From Microthrixaceae bacterium (GTDB taxonomy: Bacteria > Actinomycetota > Acidimicrobiia > Acidimicrobiales > Microtrichaceae): a DNA stretch of 64,000 nt. Below, piece after piece: positions 26,697 to 35,884 of the stretch. The position numbers and the translations under genes are program-made. Positions within the stretch are counted from its first letter, which is position 1; each line of letters starts with the position of its first letter. The stretch is taken from assembly GCA_023957995.1 (NCBI GenBank), contig JAMLGK010000011.1, forward strand, positions 52,324 to 116,323. The letters run 5' to 3'. The notes under the pieces are model-generated. The model did not search any database and was not told the origin of the DNA. It saw nothing but the letters and a program-made list of their open reading frames with translations.

Positions 26697-28037
26697 TCAG
26701 TGCGCCACGGGGCACTTGGAGAACTCGGCGGGAACCTTCTGGATCGACAGCACGAGTGAGGACTCACCGCGGGGCACCACGACATCCTCGGGCACGGTGA
26801 TGTCGGGTAGACGGGTCAGCAACTCCTCGAAGGTGGTGCGCACCTCCATGCGGGCGAGGTTCGCCCCGAGACAGAAGTGCGGACCGATTCCGAACGCCAT
26901 GTGGTCGCTGGGTCGGGTGAGGTCCAACTCGTCGGGCCGTTCGATCGCGCGCTCGTCCCGATTGGCCGAGCCGTAGAGCATCAGGATCCGGTCACCGGCC
27001 TTGAGCTCGGTGTTGCGGTAGGTGTGGTCCTTGGTGACGGTTCGCACGAAGCCGATGACCGGGGTCACGTAGCGGATGATCTCGTCGACCGCGGTGTTCA
27101 TGAACTCGTCGTTGCCGAGGTTGTCCAGCAGCAGTTGCTTCTGCTCCGGGTGGCGGGACAGCGCGATCAGTCCACCCGAGATCGCGTTGCGCGTGGTCTC
27201 GTTGCCGGCGACGAGCAGGATCGTGAGGAAGGCCAACAGGTCGTTGTCGTCGAGTTGGGCGGCTTCTGCCTGGAGCCGGGCGTAGGTTTCCTCGTCGACC
27301 CCCGCTGCCGCGACGTGGTCCTTGGCCAGCGCTCCTGCGTCGAACGCCTTGGTGAGTATCGAGATCAGGTCGGTGGCGCGGTCCTCGCCGCTCGCCTCAG
27401 CGGCCTCGGCCGCAGCGCGGCGTTCAGCGATCAGCTCGACGCACATCGTCACGTACTCACCGAAGGCCTCGGCCGCCGCGTGGAGCACCGGGTCGTCCGC
27501 CTCGACGTGGCCGTCGCCGGCCATCATGTCGTCACTCCAGCGGTACATCGCCTTGCGCTTCTCGGGGTCCAACCCCATCAGCTCGCAGATGATGATCAGC
27601 GGGACGTGGATGGCGAAGTCCTCCACGAAGTCGATCTCTCCGCGATCCGCGATCTCGTCGATGATCTGGTTCGCCAGCTCGCGCATGTGGGGTACCAGCT
27701 GCCTGACCCGCCGCGGTGTGAAGCCCTCATTGATGAGGCGACGCTGGGCGACGTGTTCGGGGCCGTCGAGGGTGATGATCGACATGTCCCCCGCCACCGC
27801 CGGGCGGACGCCCTCGCCCGACACGTAGAACTCGGTCTCGCGCGACACGTGGAAGACGTCCTCGTGGCGCGGCGCGATGTAGAGGTCGTTCTTCTCGTCG
27901 TAGTGCAGGTGTTCGAGGTCCCTGAGCCGGGCGAAGAGCTCCCAGGGGTCGTCGTAGGTGTGGGGGTCGCAGAAGTCGGTCGAGGCGAGATCCGAGGTGG
28001 ATCCGGCCGCACGAGGTTCGTTGAAGGTCAAGGCCAT
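26697..28037 (-). CDS. Cytochrome P450 (CYP142/CYP125-like)
   Basis: A 446-residue soluble bacterial P450. The I-helix oxygen-binding motif is AGNETTRN, the K-helix ExxR is in AVDEIIRYVTP, and the haem-binding loop is FGIGPHFCLGANLAR with Cys389 as axial ligand. The sequence is near the actinobacterial CYP142/125/124 group, which hydroxylate the end of the cholesterol side chain; this is a family-level guess. It is the first gene of a unit with TetR. TATCTT lies 6 bases before the ATG, so the message should be leaderless. Confidence 0.93.
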   Translation of the reverse strand: MALTFNEPRAAGSTSDLASTDFCDPHTYDDPWELFARLRDLEHLHYDEKNDLYIAPRHEDVFHVSRETEFYVSGEGVRPAVAGDMSIITLDGPEHVAQRRLINEGFTPRRVRQLVPHMRELANQIIDEIADRGEIDFVEDFAIHVPLIIICELMGLDPEKRKAMYRWSDDMMAGDGHVEADDPVLHAAAEAFGEYVTMCVELIAERRAAAEAAEASGEDRATDLISILTKAFDAGALAKDHVAAAGVDEETYARLQAEAAQLDDNDLLAFLTILLVAGNETTRNAISGGLIALSRHPEQKQLLLDNLGNDEFMNTAVDEIIRYVTPVIGFVRTVTKDHTYRNTELKAGDRILMLYGSANRDERAIERPDELDLTRPSDHMAFGIGPHFCLGANLARMEVRTTFEELLTRLPDITVPEDVVVPRGESSLVLSIQKVPAEFSKCPVAH

Positions 28038-28043
28038 CCGGAC

Positions 28044-28072
28044 AAGATACTATTGATTGAACGTTCGTTCAA
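28044..28072 (-). promoter_or_regulatory. Promoter of the minus-strand P450 gene
   Basis: On the minus strand, -35 TTGAAC (28072-28067), spacer of 17, -10 TATCTT (28049-28044), then 6 bases to the ATG at 28037. Confidence 0.65.
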
Positions 28073-28073
28073 T
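28056..28073. promoter_or_regulatory. Palindromic operator between divergent P450 genes
   Basis: ATTGAACG-TT-CGTTCAAT is a perfect inverted repeat with 8-base arms, a typical TetR-family operator. Another half site, TTGAACGT, follows at 28073-28080. The two arms contain the -35 boxes of both divergent promoters, so one bound dimer would shut both. Confidence 0.75.
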
Positions 28074-28085
28074 TGAACGTAGGGT
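28057..28085 (+). promoter_or_regulatory. Promoter of the plus-strand P450 gene
   Basis: -35 TTGAAC (28057-28062), spacer of 17, -10 TAGGGT (28080-28085). The message would carry a leader of about 85 bases up to a GGAGGA site before the ATG at 28177. Confidence 0.6.
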
Positions 28086-28176
28086 GTTTCCGACGTCAGC
28101 CAGTCGTGGCCCGGCTGGGTCCTGGAGCCAACAGATCCACGGCCTTCGGTCAGTGGGTCCAACCGGAGGACAACCA

Positions 28177-29439
28177 ATGCAAATCGAAGACATCGACCTG
28201 GTCGACCCGGACAACTTCGTGAGTGGACGACACCACGAGATGTTCAAGCTCCTTCGGGCCGAGGATCCGGTGCACTGGACCGAACCCGAGGGGGAGGTGC
28301 CGTTCTGGTCCATCACCAAGCTGCGGGACCTGCAGACGGTGAACCGCGACACCGAGACCTTCAGCTCCGAGACCGGCGGCACCCAGCGCATCGACATCGC
28401 CAGCATCGACCCCACCTTCGACACCCGCGGGTTGATGCTCATCGACACCGATCCGCCCAAGCACACCCGCTACCGCCGCATCGTCAACAAGGGCTTCACG
28501 CCACGCATGATCGGATTGCTCGAGACCCACCTGCTCTACCGCGCCGAGTTGATCGTCGACGAGGTGATCGGTGCAGGCGAGTGCGACTTCGTGAACGACC
28601 TGGCCGCCGAGCTGCCACTGCAGGCGATCGTCGAGATGATGGGCGTTCCCCAGAAGGACCGGCACCTCATCTTCGAGTGGACCAACACGATGATCGGCAT
28701 GACCGACCCCGAGTACGTTGCCGAGGAGGGCGACGAGGATGCCGGCCGAAATGCCGCGATGCAGCTCTACATGTATTCCAACGCGCTGGCAGCGGAGCGT
28801 CGCGACGACCCACGCGACGACATCGTCACCAAGTTGCTCAACGCGGACGTGGACGGCGAGGCGCTGACCGAGGAGGAGTTCGACATGTTCATGTTGCTGC
28901 TCTCGGTGGCGGGCAGCGAGACCACCCGCACCGCCACCTCGCACGGGATCCAGGCCCTGTTCGACCATCCCGACCAGATGCAACTCCTCCAGGATCGCCT
29001 CGATGACGACGAGCTCATCGCCAGTGCGATCGAGGAGATGGTGCGCTGGGCGACCCCGGTGCACCACTTCCGTCGCACCGCCACCCGCGACACCGAACTG
29101 CGGGGCAAGAAGATAAAGGCCGGTGACAAGGTCGTCATGTGGCATGTCTCGGCCAACCGGGACGAGGAGATCTTCGACGAGCCGTTCCGCTTCGACATCC
29201 AGCGCTCACCCAACGAGCACATCGCGTTCGGTGGTGGTGGAGCCCACTTCTGCCTGGGCGCCAACCTCGCCCGCGCGGAGCTGCGGATCATCTTCCGTGA
29301 GATCCTCAGGCGCATGCCCGACATAGCGCCGGCCGGCCCACCCCAGCTGCTGCGCTCCAACTTCATCAACGGGGTCAAGCACCTGCCGGTGCGCTTCACC
29401 CCCGGCGAGCGCAAGCATCCCGAGGGATCGGTGGCCTGA
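28177..29439 (+). CDS. Cytochrome P450 (CYP125-like)
   Basis: A 420-residue P450 with the I-helix motif AGSETTRT, an ExxR in AIEEMVRWATP and the haem loop FGGGGAHFCLGANLAR with Cys359. The double-glycine haem loop GGGGAHFCLG is the type seen in CYP125, the steroid C26/27 mono-oxygenase. The start at 28177 has GGAGGA seven bases upstream. It shares an operator with the divergent P450 gene. Substrate similarity is inference. Confidence 0.93.
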   Translation: MQIEDIDLVDPDNFVSGRHHEMFKLLRAEDPVHWTEPEGEVPFWSITKLRDLQTVNRDTETFSSETGGTQRIDIASIDPTFDTRGLMLIDTDPPKHTRYRRIVNKGFTPRMIGLLETHLLYRAELIVDEVIGAGECDFVNDLAAELPLQAIVEMMGVPQKDRHLIFEWTNTMIGMTDPEYVAEEGDEDAGRNAAMQLYMYSNALAAERRDDPRDDIVTKLLNADVDGEALTEEEFDMFMLLLSVAGSETTRTATSHGIQALFDHPDQMQLLQDRLDDDELIASAIEEMVRWATPVHHFRRTATRDTELRGKKIKAGDKVVMWHVSANRDEEIFDEPFRFDIQRSPNEHIAFGGGGAHFCLGANLARAELRIIFREILRRMPDIAPAGPPQLLRSNFINGVKHLPVRFTPGERKHPEGSVA

Positions 29440-29478
29440 TTCCGCCGACGCACCCGGGATCGGTGCCACCATGAAGTG

Positions 29479-30693
29479 ATGTTCACCCGTGCCACCAAGT
29501 CCACAGCCTGTGTCGCCCTGCTGCTCGCGTTCGCCCTGTTCGCAGCGTCGTGCAGCGATGGAGACTCCGATTCGGCGTCGAGCACGACCGAGGATCCGGC
29601 CGGCGACGGGTCCGCGTCCGAGCTACCCGGCGACGATCTGGCTCTGAACCAGATCCAGGTGCTCGGGTCGCACAACAGCTACCACCTCCCGGCGGTGCCC
29701 GAGGTGGCTGCGGGGATCGAGGCACTGGTTCCGGCTCTGTGGGACACGATCTCCTATGAGCACCAGCCGCTCCCGGTGCAGCTGGAGGACTACGGGATCC
29801 GCCAGTTCGAACTGGACACCTACGCGGATCCCGATGGTGGGCTCTACTCGACTCCCGCCGCGCTCGAGCTGCTGGGGGTCGAGACCACCACGGTCGAGGG
29901 GCTGTCCGAGCCCGGGTTCAAGGTCGCCCACATCGCGGACATCGACTACAACACCACGTGTCTCACGTTCGTGGCCTGCCTCGAAGAGGTGCAGGAGTGG
30001 TCCTCGGCCAACCCCGAGCACGTGCCGGTGATGATCATGGTCGAGACCAAGGGCGACGACCTCCGCTCCGGCGACAGTGACTTCGGGATCGACATCGACA
30101 CGCTGGGTGTCGAGTTCGCCCGACCGCCCGAGATGACCGCCGAGCTCTTCGAGGACCTCGAGGCAGAGGTCCTCTCGGTGTTCGATGAGTCCGAGATCAT
30201 CACCCCCGACGACGTCAGGGGTGACGCACCGACCCTCGACGAGGCGGTCACGACCGAGGGTTGGCCCACCCTCGGGGAGAGCCGGGGCAAGGTGATGTTC
30301 TCCCTGGTCGACACCGGCGACGACCGCGAGCTCTACGTGGAGGAGTCACCGAACCTCGAGGGCCGGATCTTCTTCACCTCGAGCGAGCCGGGCCGACCCG
30401 ATGCGGCGTTCATCAGGGTGGACGACTCCCTCGCCAACGGTGCCGAACTCCAGGCCGACGCGGAGGCCGGCTACCTGATCCGTACCCGCACCGACGAGCC
30501 GGGGATCCATGCGGTGGCCAACGACGTGACGTTGCGCGACAGCGCGTTCGCGAGTGGCGCGCAGTACCTGTCGACGGACTTCTACGTCGCCGATCCCGAG
30601 ACCGGCTACGTGGTGCAACTCCCCGGCGGTGTCGTGGCCCGCTGCAACCCGGTGACTGCCCCGGCGGACTGCACGACCGTCAGCGAAGGCTGA
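29479..30693 (+). CDS. Ca2+-dependent PI-phospholipase C-like lipoprotein
   Basis: The 404-residue secreted lipoprotein has a signal peptide ending in LFAASC, followed by a Ser/Asp-rich linker. The catalytic domain begins LNQIQVLGSHNSYH (first active-site His), then QLEDYGIRQFELDTYADPDG with acidic metal ligands, then FKVAHIADIDYNTTC. This is the PI-PLC-C1-like family, which cleaves phosphoinositides or glycerophosphodiesters outside the cell. The ATG at 29479 is used; a GTG three bases upstream is in frame. It lies 39 bases after the P450 gene and could be in the same message. Confidence 0.85.
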   Translation: MFTRATKSTACVALLLAFALFAASCSDGDSDSASSTTEDPAGDGSASELPGDDLALNQIQVLGSHNSYHLPAVPEVAAGIEALVPALWDTISYEHQPLPVQLEDYGIRQFELDTYADPDGGLYSTPAALELLGVETTTVEGLSEPGFKVAHIADIDYNTTCLTFVACLEEVQEWSSANPEHVPVMIMVETKGDDLRSGDSDFGIDIDTLGVEFARPPEMTAELFEDLEAEVLSVFDESEIITPDDVRGDAPTLDEAVTTEGWPTLGESRGKVMFSLVDTGDDRELYVEESPNLEGRIFFTSSEPGRPDAAFIRVDDSLANGAELQADAEAGYLIRTRTDEPGIHAVANDVTLRDSAFASGAQYLSTDFYVADPETGYVVQLPGGVVARCNPVTAPADCTTVSEG

Positions 30694-30709
30694 CACCCGC
30701 TCCGACGGG

Positions 30710-30770
30710 GCCGACCACCATCGGTCGGGCGGTCGGGCTGTCGCGTGCGGTGCGATCCGTGCGGTGCGGC
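30710..30770. terminator. Small hairpin between convergent genes
   Basis: Between two convergent genes CCGACC and GGTCGG pair around a 6-base loop. This is the only terminator-like structure in the gap and it is weak. Confidence 0.35.
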
Positions 30771-30778
30771 CGTGTGCG

Positions 30779-32269
30779 TTACTTGATGACCGTGTCGCGA
30801 CAGCCGAGCATCGTTGCCGCGCCGGTCGGGTTGTCGAGCACGGCCACGCAGGTGGTGTGCTTGCCCGGGGATGCGGGGAATGCCGACAGGAAGTAGCCGT
30901 TGGACGAGTCGAACAGGTGCCAGTCGGTCTTGCCGTTGACCACGTCGGCGACGAACATCGTCGGGGTGCCGTCCGGATCGGAAGCGCGGCCTGCCACGAG
31001 GATGTTGCGACCCTGATGGGCACGGATGTCACCGAGTGATCCCGACGGCGGCCGGACCGGGCCCGAGTCGATGCTGCCGCCGATGCTGAACTTGGTGGAG
31101 TAGAGCCCGAGCTTCGATCGCAGCTGGGCACCTGTGAAGTTGTGCCTGGCGCCGCCGGCCACGGTGAAGGTGAAGGTCTTCTTGTCGGTGCGACCCGACG
31201 GTGTGTTGGGCCCACTCACCGAGATCGAGGTGACCGCGGGGATACCGAGCTTGGATCCCAGCTGGCTTCCGGTGAAGGTGCTGGACCAGGTGTTGCGACC
31301 GTTGTTGCAGCCGCTGTCGGCGGCGTCATCGACCGACTTGAGGTAGGGCACCGAGGCGTACCAGACGTTCTCGGAGTTCTCGGTCCTGCCACCCGACGAC
31401 GAGGAGTAGACCGCGCTCGAGATCGGCGTCCCGTTGTGGGTGATCACCTTGCCCGCGGTGGCGTCCACCGCTGCGGTCCACTTGGCGAAGTAGGTGGTGC
31501 CCGAGATGGCGGCCATGTCGTAACCGATGTAGGCGCCGTCGAGGTAGCCCTTCAGGTCGTGGTCGCCGGAACTGCCCGCATGCACCAGGGCGATCGTTCG
31601 TGCAGCGGTCGCCTGGGTCTTGAGAGCCTCGGCGGGCCACGAGGAGGCCATCTCACCCAGGCCGAGCAGGTAGTCACGGGTGCTCAGGCCCTCGATCACG
31701 GCGCGGAGCTTGGTGGAGCTACCGGGTGTGGTCCGCACGACCAGGTGACCGCGGTCGAAGCGGTTGTTGGGTGGTGAGATGCGCATTGCGCCGCTCTGGT
31801 TCACCGTGAGTGGTGCGGCCACGGTCGCGCTGACGGCACCGGAGAGGACCACGTTGTTGCCCGATCGGCGCAGGTTGATCGTCTTGCCCGAACCCACGGT
31901 TCCGACGCCGCTGATGGTGGTCGAACCTGCCGTGGTGAGGGTGATGGTGCTGGAGTCGGTCAGCAGAACGCGGAGGTTCGAGGGTTCGGTCCGGCTGCTC
32001 ACCGTGGTGCCGGTGTAGTAGTGCGAGAGGATCTGGGTGTAGCTCTTGCCCTGGGAGGCCATCCCGCAGGCGCCGTACTGGCTCATGCCCACTCCGTGGC
32101 CCCAGCCCCCACCGTTGAAGGTGAACGACGTGTCTGCCGCTGCGCCCGAGTGGCCGAACGCCGTGAGTGCGAGAGCGATCGCGGCGCCCAGCACGGCCAG
32201 GCGTGCCAGCGGTGTGGTCGTGCCGCGTCGGGCTGCGGGCGCGGGCGGTGTGGGTGCGTACTGCGGCAT
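30779..32269 (-). CDS. SpoIID/LytB-domain secreted protein
   Basis: About 496 residues with a Sec signal peptide (LAVLGAAIALALTAF). The motif GGGWGHGVGMSQYGACGMA comes first, near residue 50. The SpoIID core follows at about residues 165-320, with LRAVIEGLSTRDYLLGLGEM and ALKTQATAARTIAL, then SSSSGGRTENSENVW. SpoIID is a lytic transglycosylase acting on peptidoglycan, and LytB modifies an amidase. In Bacillus SpoIID the GHGVGMSQ motif is near the C-terminus; here it is at the front, as in many actinobacterial relatives. The start is uncertain: ATG at 32269, 32296 or 32401 are all in frame. Confidence 0.85.
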   Translation of the reverse strand: MPQYAPTPPAPAARRGTTTPLARLAVLGAAIALALTAFGHSGAAADTSFTFNGGGWGHGVGMSQYGACGMASQGKSYTQILSHYYTGTTVSSRTEPSNLRVLLTDSSTITLTTAGSTTISGVGTVGSGKTINLRRSGNNVVLSGAVSATVAAPLTVNQSGAMRISPPNNRFDRGHLVVRTTPGSSTKLRAVIEGLSTRDYLLGLGEMASSWPAEALKTQATAARTIALVHAGSSGDHDLKGYLDGAYIGYDMAAISGTTYFAKWTAAVDATAGKVITHNGTPISSAVYSSSSGGRTENSENVWYASVPYLKSVDDAADSGCNNGRNTWSSTFTGSQLGSKLGIPAVTSISVSGPNTPSGRTDKKTFTFTVAGGARHNFTGAQLRSKLGLYSTKFSIGGSIDSGPVRPPSGSLGDIRAHQGRNILVAGRASDPDGTPTMFVADVVNGKTDWHLFDSSNGYFLSAFPASPGKHTTCVAVLDNPTGAATMLGCRDTVIK

Positions 32270-32433
32270 GGGAGAAGGATCGGCTCGTTTCTGCATGAAG
32301 TTGAGCGAAGGAGGAGCGTCCTTTGTCACATTCTCCGCCAGTGCGGCGCCGGTGTCCACGGGCGGGTGTCGCTCGGCGTGTGGTGGGCGACTGTCGCCCA
32401 TCGCGGCATCACCGTGTGACGTCCCGGCGAAGG

Positions 32434-32439
32434 TAGCCT
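32434..32439 (+). promoter_or_regulatory. -10 box TAGCCT for the DUF3499 gene
   Basis: TAGCCT lies 6 bases before the ATG at 32446, leaderless spacing. Confidence 0.5.
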
Positions 32440-32445
32440 CATCCC

Positions 32446-33105
32446 ATGGCTCGCCACTGCATGCGCCCGGGGTGCGATCGCCCCGCCGCGGCGAGGCTCA
32501 CCTACGACACCGAGGCCGCCGCGGTGTGGCTGGACCGCCCGGTTCCGGACTCCGAACCGGCGCAGCAGGTCTGCAGCGTGCACGCGGCCACCCTCACCGC
32601 TCCGCTCGGATGGACCGTCACCGACCGGCGCCTCATGGCGGTGGGACCTGTTGGCGACTCGGCACACCCGTCGTTGTCGGAGCGCGGATCTGCCACAGGT
32701 GCCCGACTCCTGGGATCACCGGCCGAGCCGGCCCTGTCCGAGGCGCCCCCTTCCGAGGGGGCTCCCGAGGAACCCGCGCCGGTCGGTTCCCGACCGTCCG
32801 AGCGCAGCCGGTCCGGACCTGCCGAGGCCCCGGAGACCGCTGAGGTGGACCAGCCGGCAGCTGTGTTGGACCAGCCGGCAGCTGTGTTGGACAAGCCGGC
32901 AGCTGTGTCGGACCAGCCGGCTGGAGCCGAGGACACGCCACCGGCGAAGCCCAAGTCGCCGAAGGCAGCGCCGGGTCGCAAGGATCGTCCCAAGCTCCTC
33001 GATCGTGCTTTCGAGTGGACCGGACCACAGCACTCGGTGCTGACCACCGAGAGATCGCGTCGGGTCGATCGGCTCGAGGCCCCCGACTCCGACCAACGGG
33101 ACTGA
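32446..33105 (+). CDS. DUF3499 family protein with disordered tail
   Basis: The first 70 residues match the actinobacterial DUF3499 family. [17 protein letters not shown] gives a Cys pair, and [17 protein letters not shown] gives a further Cys and His, so a small zinc site is plausible. The remaining 150 residues are disordered, rich in Pro, Glu and Ala, with a repeated DQPAAVL unit, and end basic. The function of the family is unknown. It is usually found near cell-envelope or division genes in Actinobacteria. Confidence 0.78.
   Translation: MARHCMRPGCDRPAAARLTYDTEAAAVWLDRPVPDSEPAQQVCSVHAATLTAPLGWTVTDRRLMAVGPVGDSAHPSLSERGSATGARLLGSPAEPALSEAPPSEGAPEEPAPVGSRPSERSRSGPAEAPETAEVDQPAAVLDQPAAVLDKPAAVSDQPAGAEDTPPAKPKSPKAAPGRKDRPKLLDRAFEWTGPQHSVLTTERSRRVDRLEAPDSDQRD
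32848..32922 (+). repeat. 21-bp coding tandem repeat in the DUF3499 gene
   Basis: Three full copies and one partial copy of a 21-base unit start at 32848, 32869, 32890 and 32911. They encode repeated D(Q/K)PAAV(L/S). Confidence 0.9.
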
Positions 33106-33153
33106 GCCTCCTGAGCCGTCGTCGTCCAATTCAGCGTGTGTAGCGGCCACCCC

Positions 33154-33159
33154 TACCAT
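33154..33159 (+). promoter_or_regulatory. -10 box TACCAT for the fumarase gene
   Basis: TACCAT is followed by 7 bases and the ATG at 33167. This favours 33167 over the ATG at 33158, which overlaps the box. Confidence 0.5.
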
Positions 33160-33166
33160 GAGGGAC

Positions 33167-34801
33167 ATGGCCGAGTTCCAGTTCTCACCGATGTTTCCCC
33201 AGGCCCATTCCGAGGTTCCGTGGAGGAAGCTGACCGACGATTTCGTGTCCGTCGGCACCTACCGCGGGGCGAAGGTGCTGGAGGTGGACCGCGAGGCGCT
33301 CACCCTGCTCGCCTCGGCTGCCATCCATGACGTGTCGCACCTGTTCAGGCCCGGGCACCTGGCCCAGCTGGCGAAGATCCTCGAGGATCCCGAGGCCACC
33401 GCCAACGACCGCTTCGTGGCCCGCACCCTGCTGGAGAACGCGAACGTCTCCGCCGGCATGGTGCTGCCGTCATGCCAGGACACCGGTACCGCGATCATCA
33501 TGGGCAAGAAGGGCCAACAGGTGTGGACCCACGGCGGTCCCGACGGGTCACCGGGAGGTGACGAGGAAGCCCTCGCCCGCGGGGTGTTCCGCACCTATGC
33601 CGAGACCAACCTCCGCTACTCGCAGGTCGCACCGATCACGACCTACGAGGAACGCAACACCGGCACCAACCTGCCTGCGCAGATCGACCTGTTGGCCACC
33701 GACGGCGACGAGTACGACTTCCTGGTGATCACCAAGGGCGGAGGCAGCGCCAACAAGACGTTCCTCTACCAGGAGACCAAGGCACTGCTGAACCCCGAGA
33801 CGCTGCTCGGGTTCATCGGCGAGAAGATCAAGACCCTCGGAACCGCGGCCTGCCCGCCCTACCACCTGGCCATCGTGATCGGCGGCACCAGCGCGGAGAT
33901 GAACCTCAAGACCGTCAAGCTGGCGAGCACCCGGTACCTCGACGGCCTGCCCCAGAAGGGCAGTGAGTTGGGCCACGCGATCCGCGACACCGAACTGGAG
34001 GCCCAGGTGGTCGAACTGGCCCAGAAGTCGGGGATCGGTGCCCAGTTCGGCGGCAAGTACTTCGTGCACGACGTGCGGGTGATCCGCCTGCCCCGTCACG
34101 GGGCATCCTGCCCGGTCGGGATCGGGGTGAGCTGCTCGGCAGACCGTCAGGCTCTCGGCAAGATCAGCTCCGACGGCGTGTTCCTCGAACAACTGGAGAC
34201 CGAGCCGGCGCACTACCTGCCCGAGGTCTCCGAGGAGGACCTGTCATCGGACGTGGTGCAGATCGACCTCAACCGGCCGATGGACGAGATCCGCGCCGAA
34301 CTGTCGCGCTACCCGATCCGCACCCGGCTCTCGCTCAACGGTCCGATGGTCGTCGCCCGTGACATCGCCCACGCCAAGTTGAGGGAACGCCTCGAGCGCG
34401 GCGAGGGTCTGCCGCAGTACGTCAAGGACCACCCGATCTACTACGCCGGGCCGGCAAAGACCCCCGAGGGGATGGCCTCGGGCAGCTTCGGTCCCACCAC
34501 CGCCGGTCGGATGGACGGATACGTCGAGGAGTTCATGGCCAACGGAGGCAGCTTCGTGACCCTGGCGAAGGGCAACCGCTCTGCGCAGGTCCGCAAGGCC
34601 TGTGCCAACCACGGCGGGTTCTATCTGGGTTCGATCGGCGGACCCGCGGCGATCCTGGCCCAGGATTCGATCCGCAAGGTCGAGGTGCTGGAGTACCCCG
34701 AACTCGGCATGGAGGCCATCTGGCGCATCGAGGTCGAGAACTTCCCCGCCTTCATCATCACCGACGACAAGGGCAACGACTTCTTCACCGACCTGCTCTG
34801 A
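33167..34801 (+). CDS. Class I fumarate hydratase (iron-sulfur type)
   Basis: A 544-residue single-chain class I fumarase, like E. coli FumA/FumB. The three cysteines that hold the [4Fe-4S] cluster are seen: Cys103 in [10 protein letters not shown], Cys229 in [10 protein letters not shown] and Cys323 in GVSCSADR. The C-terminal beta domain has [14 protein letters not shown] and [13 protein letters not shown]. It interconverts fumarate and malate in the TCA cycle and is oxygen sensitive. The stop codon lies inside the first copy of a 30-bp tandem repeat. Confidence 0.95.
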   Translation: MAEFQFSPMFPQAHSEVPWRKLTDDFVSVGTYRGAKVLEVDREALTLLASAAIHDVSHLFRPGHLAQLAKILEDPEATANDRFVARTLLENANVSAGMVLPSCQDTGTAIIMGKKGQQVWTHGGPDGSPGGDEEALARGVFRTYAETNLRYSQVAPITTYEERNTGTNLPAQIDLLATDGDEYDFLVITKGGGSANKTFLYQETKALLNPETLLGFIGEKIKTLGTAACPPYHLAIVIGGTSAEMNLKTVKLASTRYLDGLPQKGSELGHAIRDTELEAQVVELAQKSGIGAQFGGKYFVHDVRVIRLPRHGASCPVGIGVSCSADRQALGKISSDGVFLEQLETEPAHYLPEVSEEDLSSDVVQIDLNRPMDEIRAELSRYPIRTRLSLNGPMVVARDIAHAKLRERLERGEGLPQYVKDHPIYYAGPAKTPEGMASGSFGPTTAGRMDGYVEEFMANGGSFVTLAKGNRSAQVRKACANHGGFYLGSIGGPAAILAQDSIRKVEVLEYPELGMEAIWRIEVENFPAFIITDDKGNDFFTDLL

Positions 34802-34871
34802 GAACGCCTGCGCTGACACCGTCTGCTCTGAGAACGCGTGCGCTGAGACCGTCTGCTCTGAGAACGCCTGC
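34793..34871. repeat. 30-bp tandem repeat across the fumarase stop
   Basis: Units begin at 34793, 34823 and 34853 (the last partial), each starting CTGCTCTGAGAACG. The first unit contains the fumarase stop codon. Confidence 0.9.
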
Positions 34872-34877
34872 CGTGGG

Positions 34878-34940
34878 AAGCAGAGGCGCTGGAAAGCAGA
34901 GGCGGTGGCAAGCAGAGGCGGTGGGGATCAGAGGCGGTGG
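34878..34940. repeat. 16-bp tandem repeat downstream of fumarase
   Basis: AAGCAGAGGCGGTGG-type units begin at 34878, 34894, 34910 and 34926, four copies with small changes, between the 30-bp array and the CPBP gene end. Confidence 0.88.
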
Positions 34941-34951
34941 GGAGCAGTGCC

Positions 34952-35695
34952 TCAGAGAATGCGTTGGGCGATCCAGGCTGCGAGAGAGGCGGCGCTGTTG
35001 TTCGTGGCGTGAAGGGTGGCCGGCGCCACGACGCTGTCGGAACGGTTGCGCATCCACGACAGCCCCATCGCCACCGTGGCGGTGGCCACGACGCTCACGA
35101 CCACACCGGAGACCTGGATCACCACGGGGTCCACGTTCTCGGCGATGTTGTCGTTGGAGGTACCCAGGGAGAGCGACGGCAGGATGTGCCAGAGTCCGAA
35201 CAGCGCGGCCGCGATGCCGTCCGCGAGGAGCCCGGTGCGCGGCGCTGGCCGCAGGCGCTTGCGCAGCATGGCGGGCAGGATGCCCCTGAACGCCACCTCC
35301 TCGAGCAGCACGGTTCCGAGCGGGATCTCGATGAGCACCTTGTAGGCCATCTGCCAGAAGGGGATGTCCGAGCGTTCGTCCATGAAGAGTTCGCGCGTGG
35401 CGGGTATCGACACCCCGATGAGGTAGAGCGCTGCCACTACCAGGGAGATCGGCACGCCCAGGCGGAGTCCACTGCGGATCCGGTCGCGGGCCAGGCCCAT
35501 GGTGGCGAACCGCTGACCGTCGAAACGCACCGCGATGGTCACCAGGATCGCCGCGACCGCCAGGTTCCACGGGACGTACAGCCAGTCCGGCAGCACGGCA
35601 TTGGCCATCACGTTGGAGAAGGCGAGTATCGCTATGACCGCTCCGAGAGCAGCGAACCGTTCGCCGATGAACTGTTCCTGCGGGTCGTCGGCCAT
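34952..35695 (-). CDS. CPBP family intramembrane metalloprotease
   Basis: A 247-residue protein with about seven membrane helices and all three CPBP/Rce1 motifs: [11 protein letters not shown] (glutamate pair and Arg), [10 protein letters not shown] (first His) and [10 protein letters not shown] (second His). In bacteria such proteases serve in bacteriocin self-immunity or membrane-protein processing; the target here is unknown. A TACCGT box lies 10 bases before the ATG, slightly far for a leaderless start. Confidence 0.87.
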   Translation of the reverse strand: MADDPQEQFIGERFAALGAVIAILAFSNVMANAVLPDWLYVPWNLAVAAILVTIAVRFDGQRFATMGLARDRIRSGLRLGVPISLVVAALYLIGVSIPATRELFMDERSDIPFWQMAYKVLIEIPLGTVLLEEVAFRGILPAMLRKRLRPAPRTGLLADGIAAALFGLWHILPSLSLGTSNDNIAENVDPVVIQVSGVVVSVVATATVAMGLSWMRNRSDSVVAPATLHATNNSAASLAAWIAQRIL

Positions 35696-35884
35696 GGCGG
35701 GCGCAACGGTAGTGCCGCGCCGCTGTCGTGTGGCACTGGGACCCTCCGGTCGCTACCCGGTCGGTGCGGTGGGCGGGGTGCACACCGATGCCGGTTGCGC
35801 CAGACTCGTGGTCTGCGTCGGAGCCGAATGCCGATCGGCGGCATCAGGGTTCCGACACCGTGAACGACCCGGGGGCCTGTGACC

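Noticed and set aside
28056..28073. P450 palindrome considered as a LexA box (GAAC-N4-GTTC is present)
   Set aside because: The flanks are TT...AA rather than TC...GA, there is no repair gene here, and a TetR gene is in the unit; a TetR operator is the better reading.
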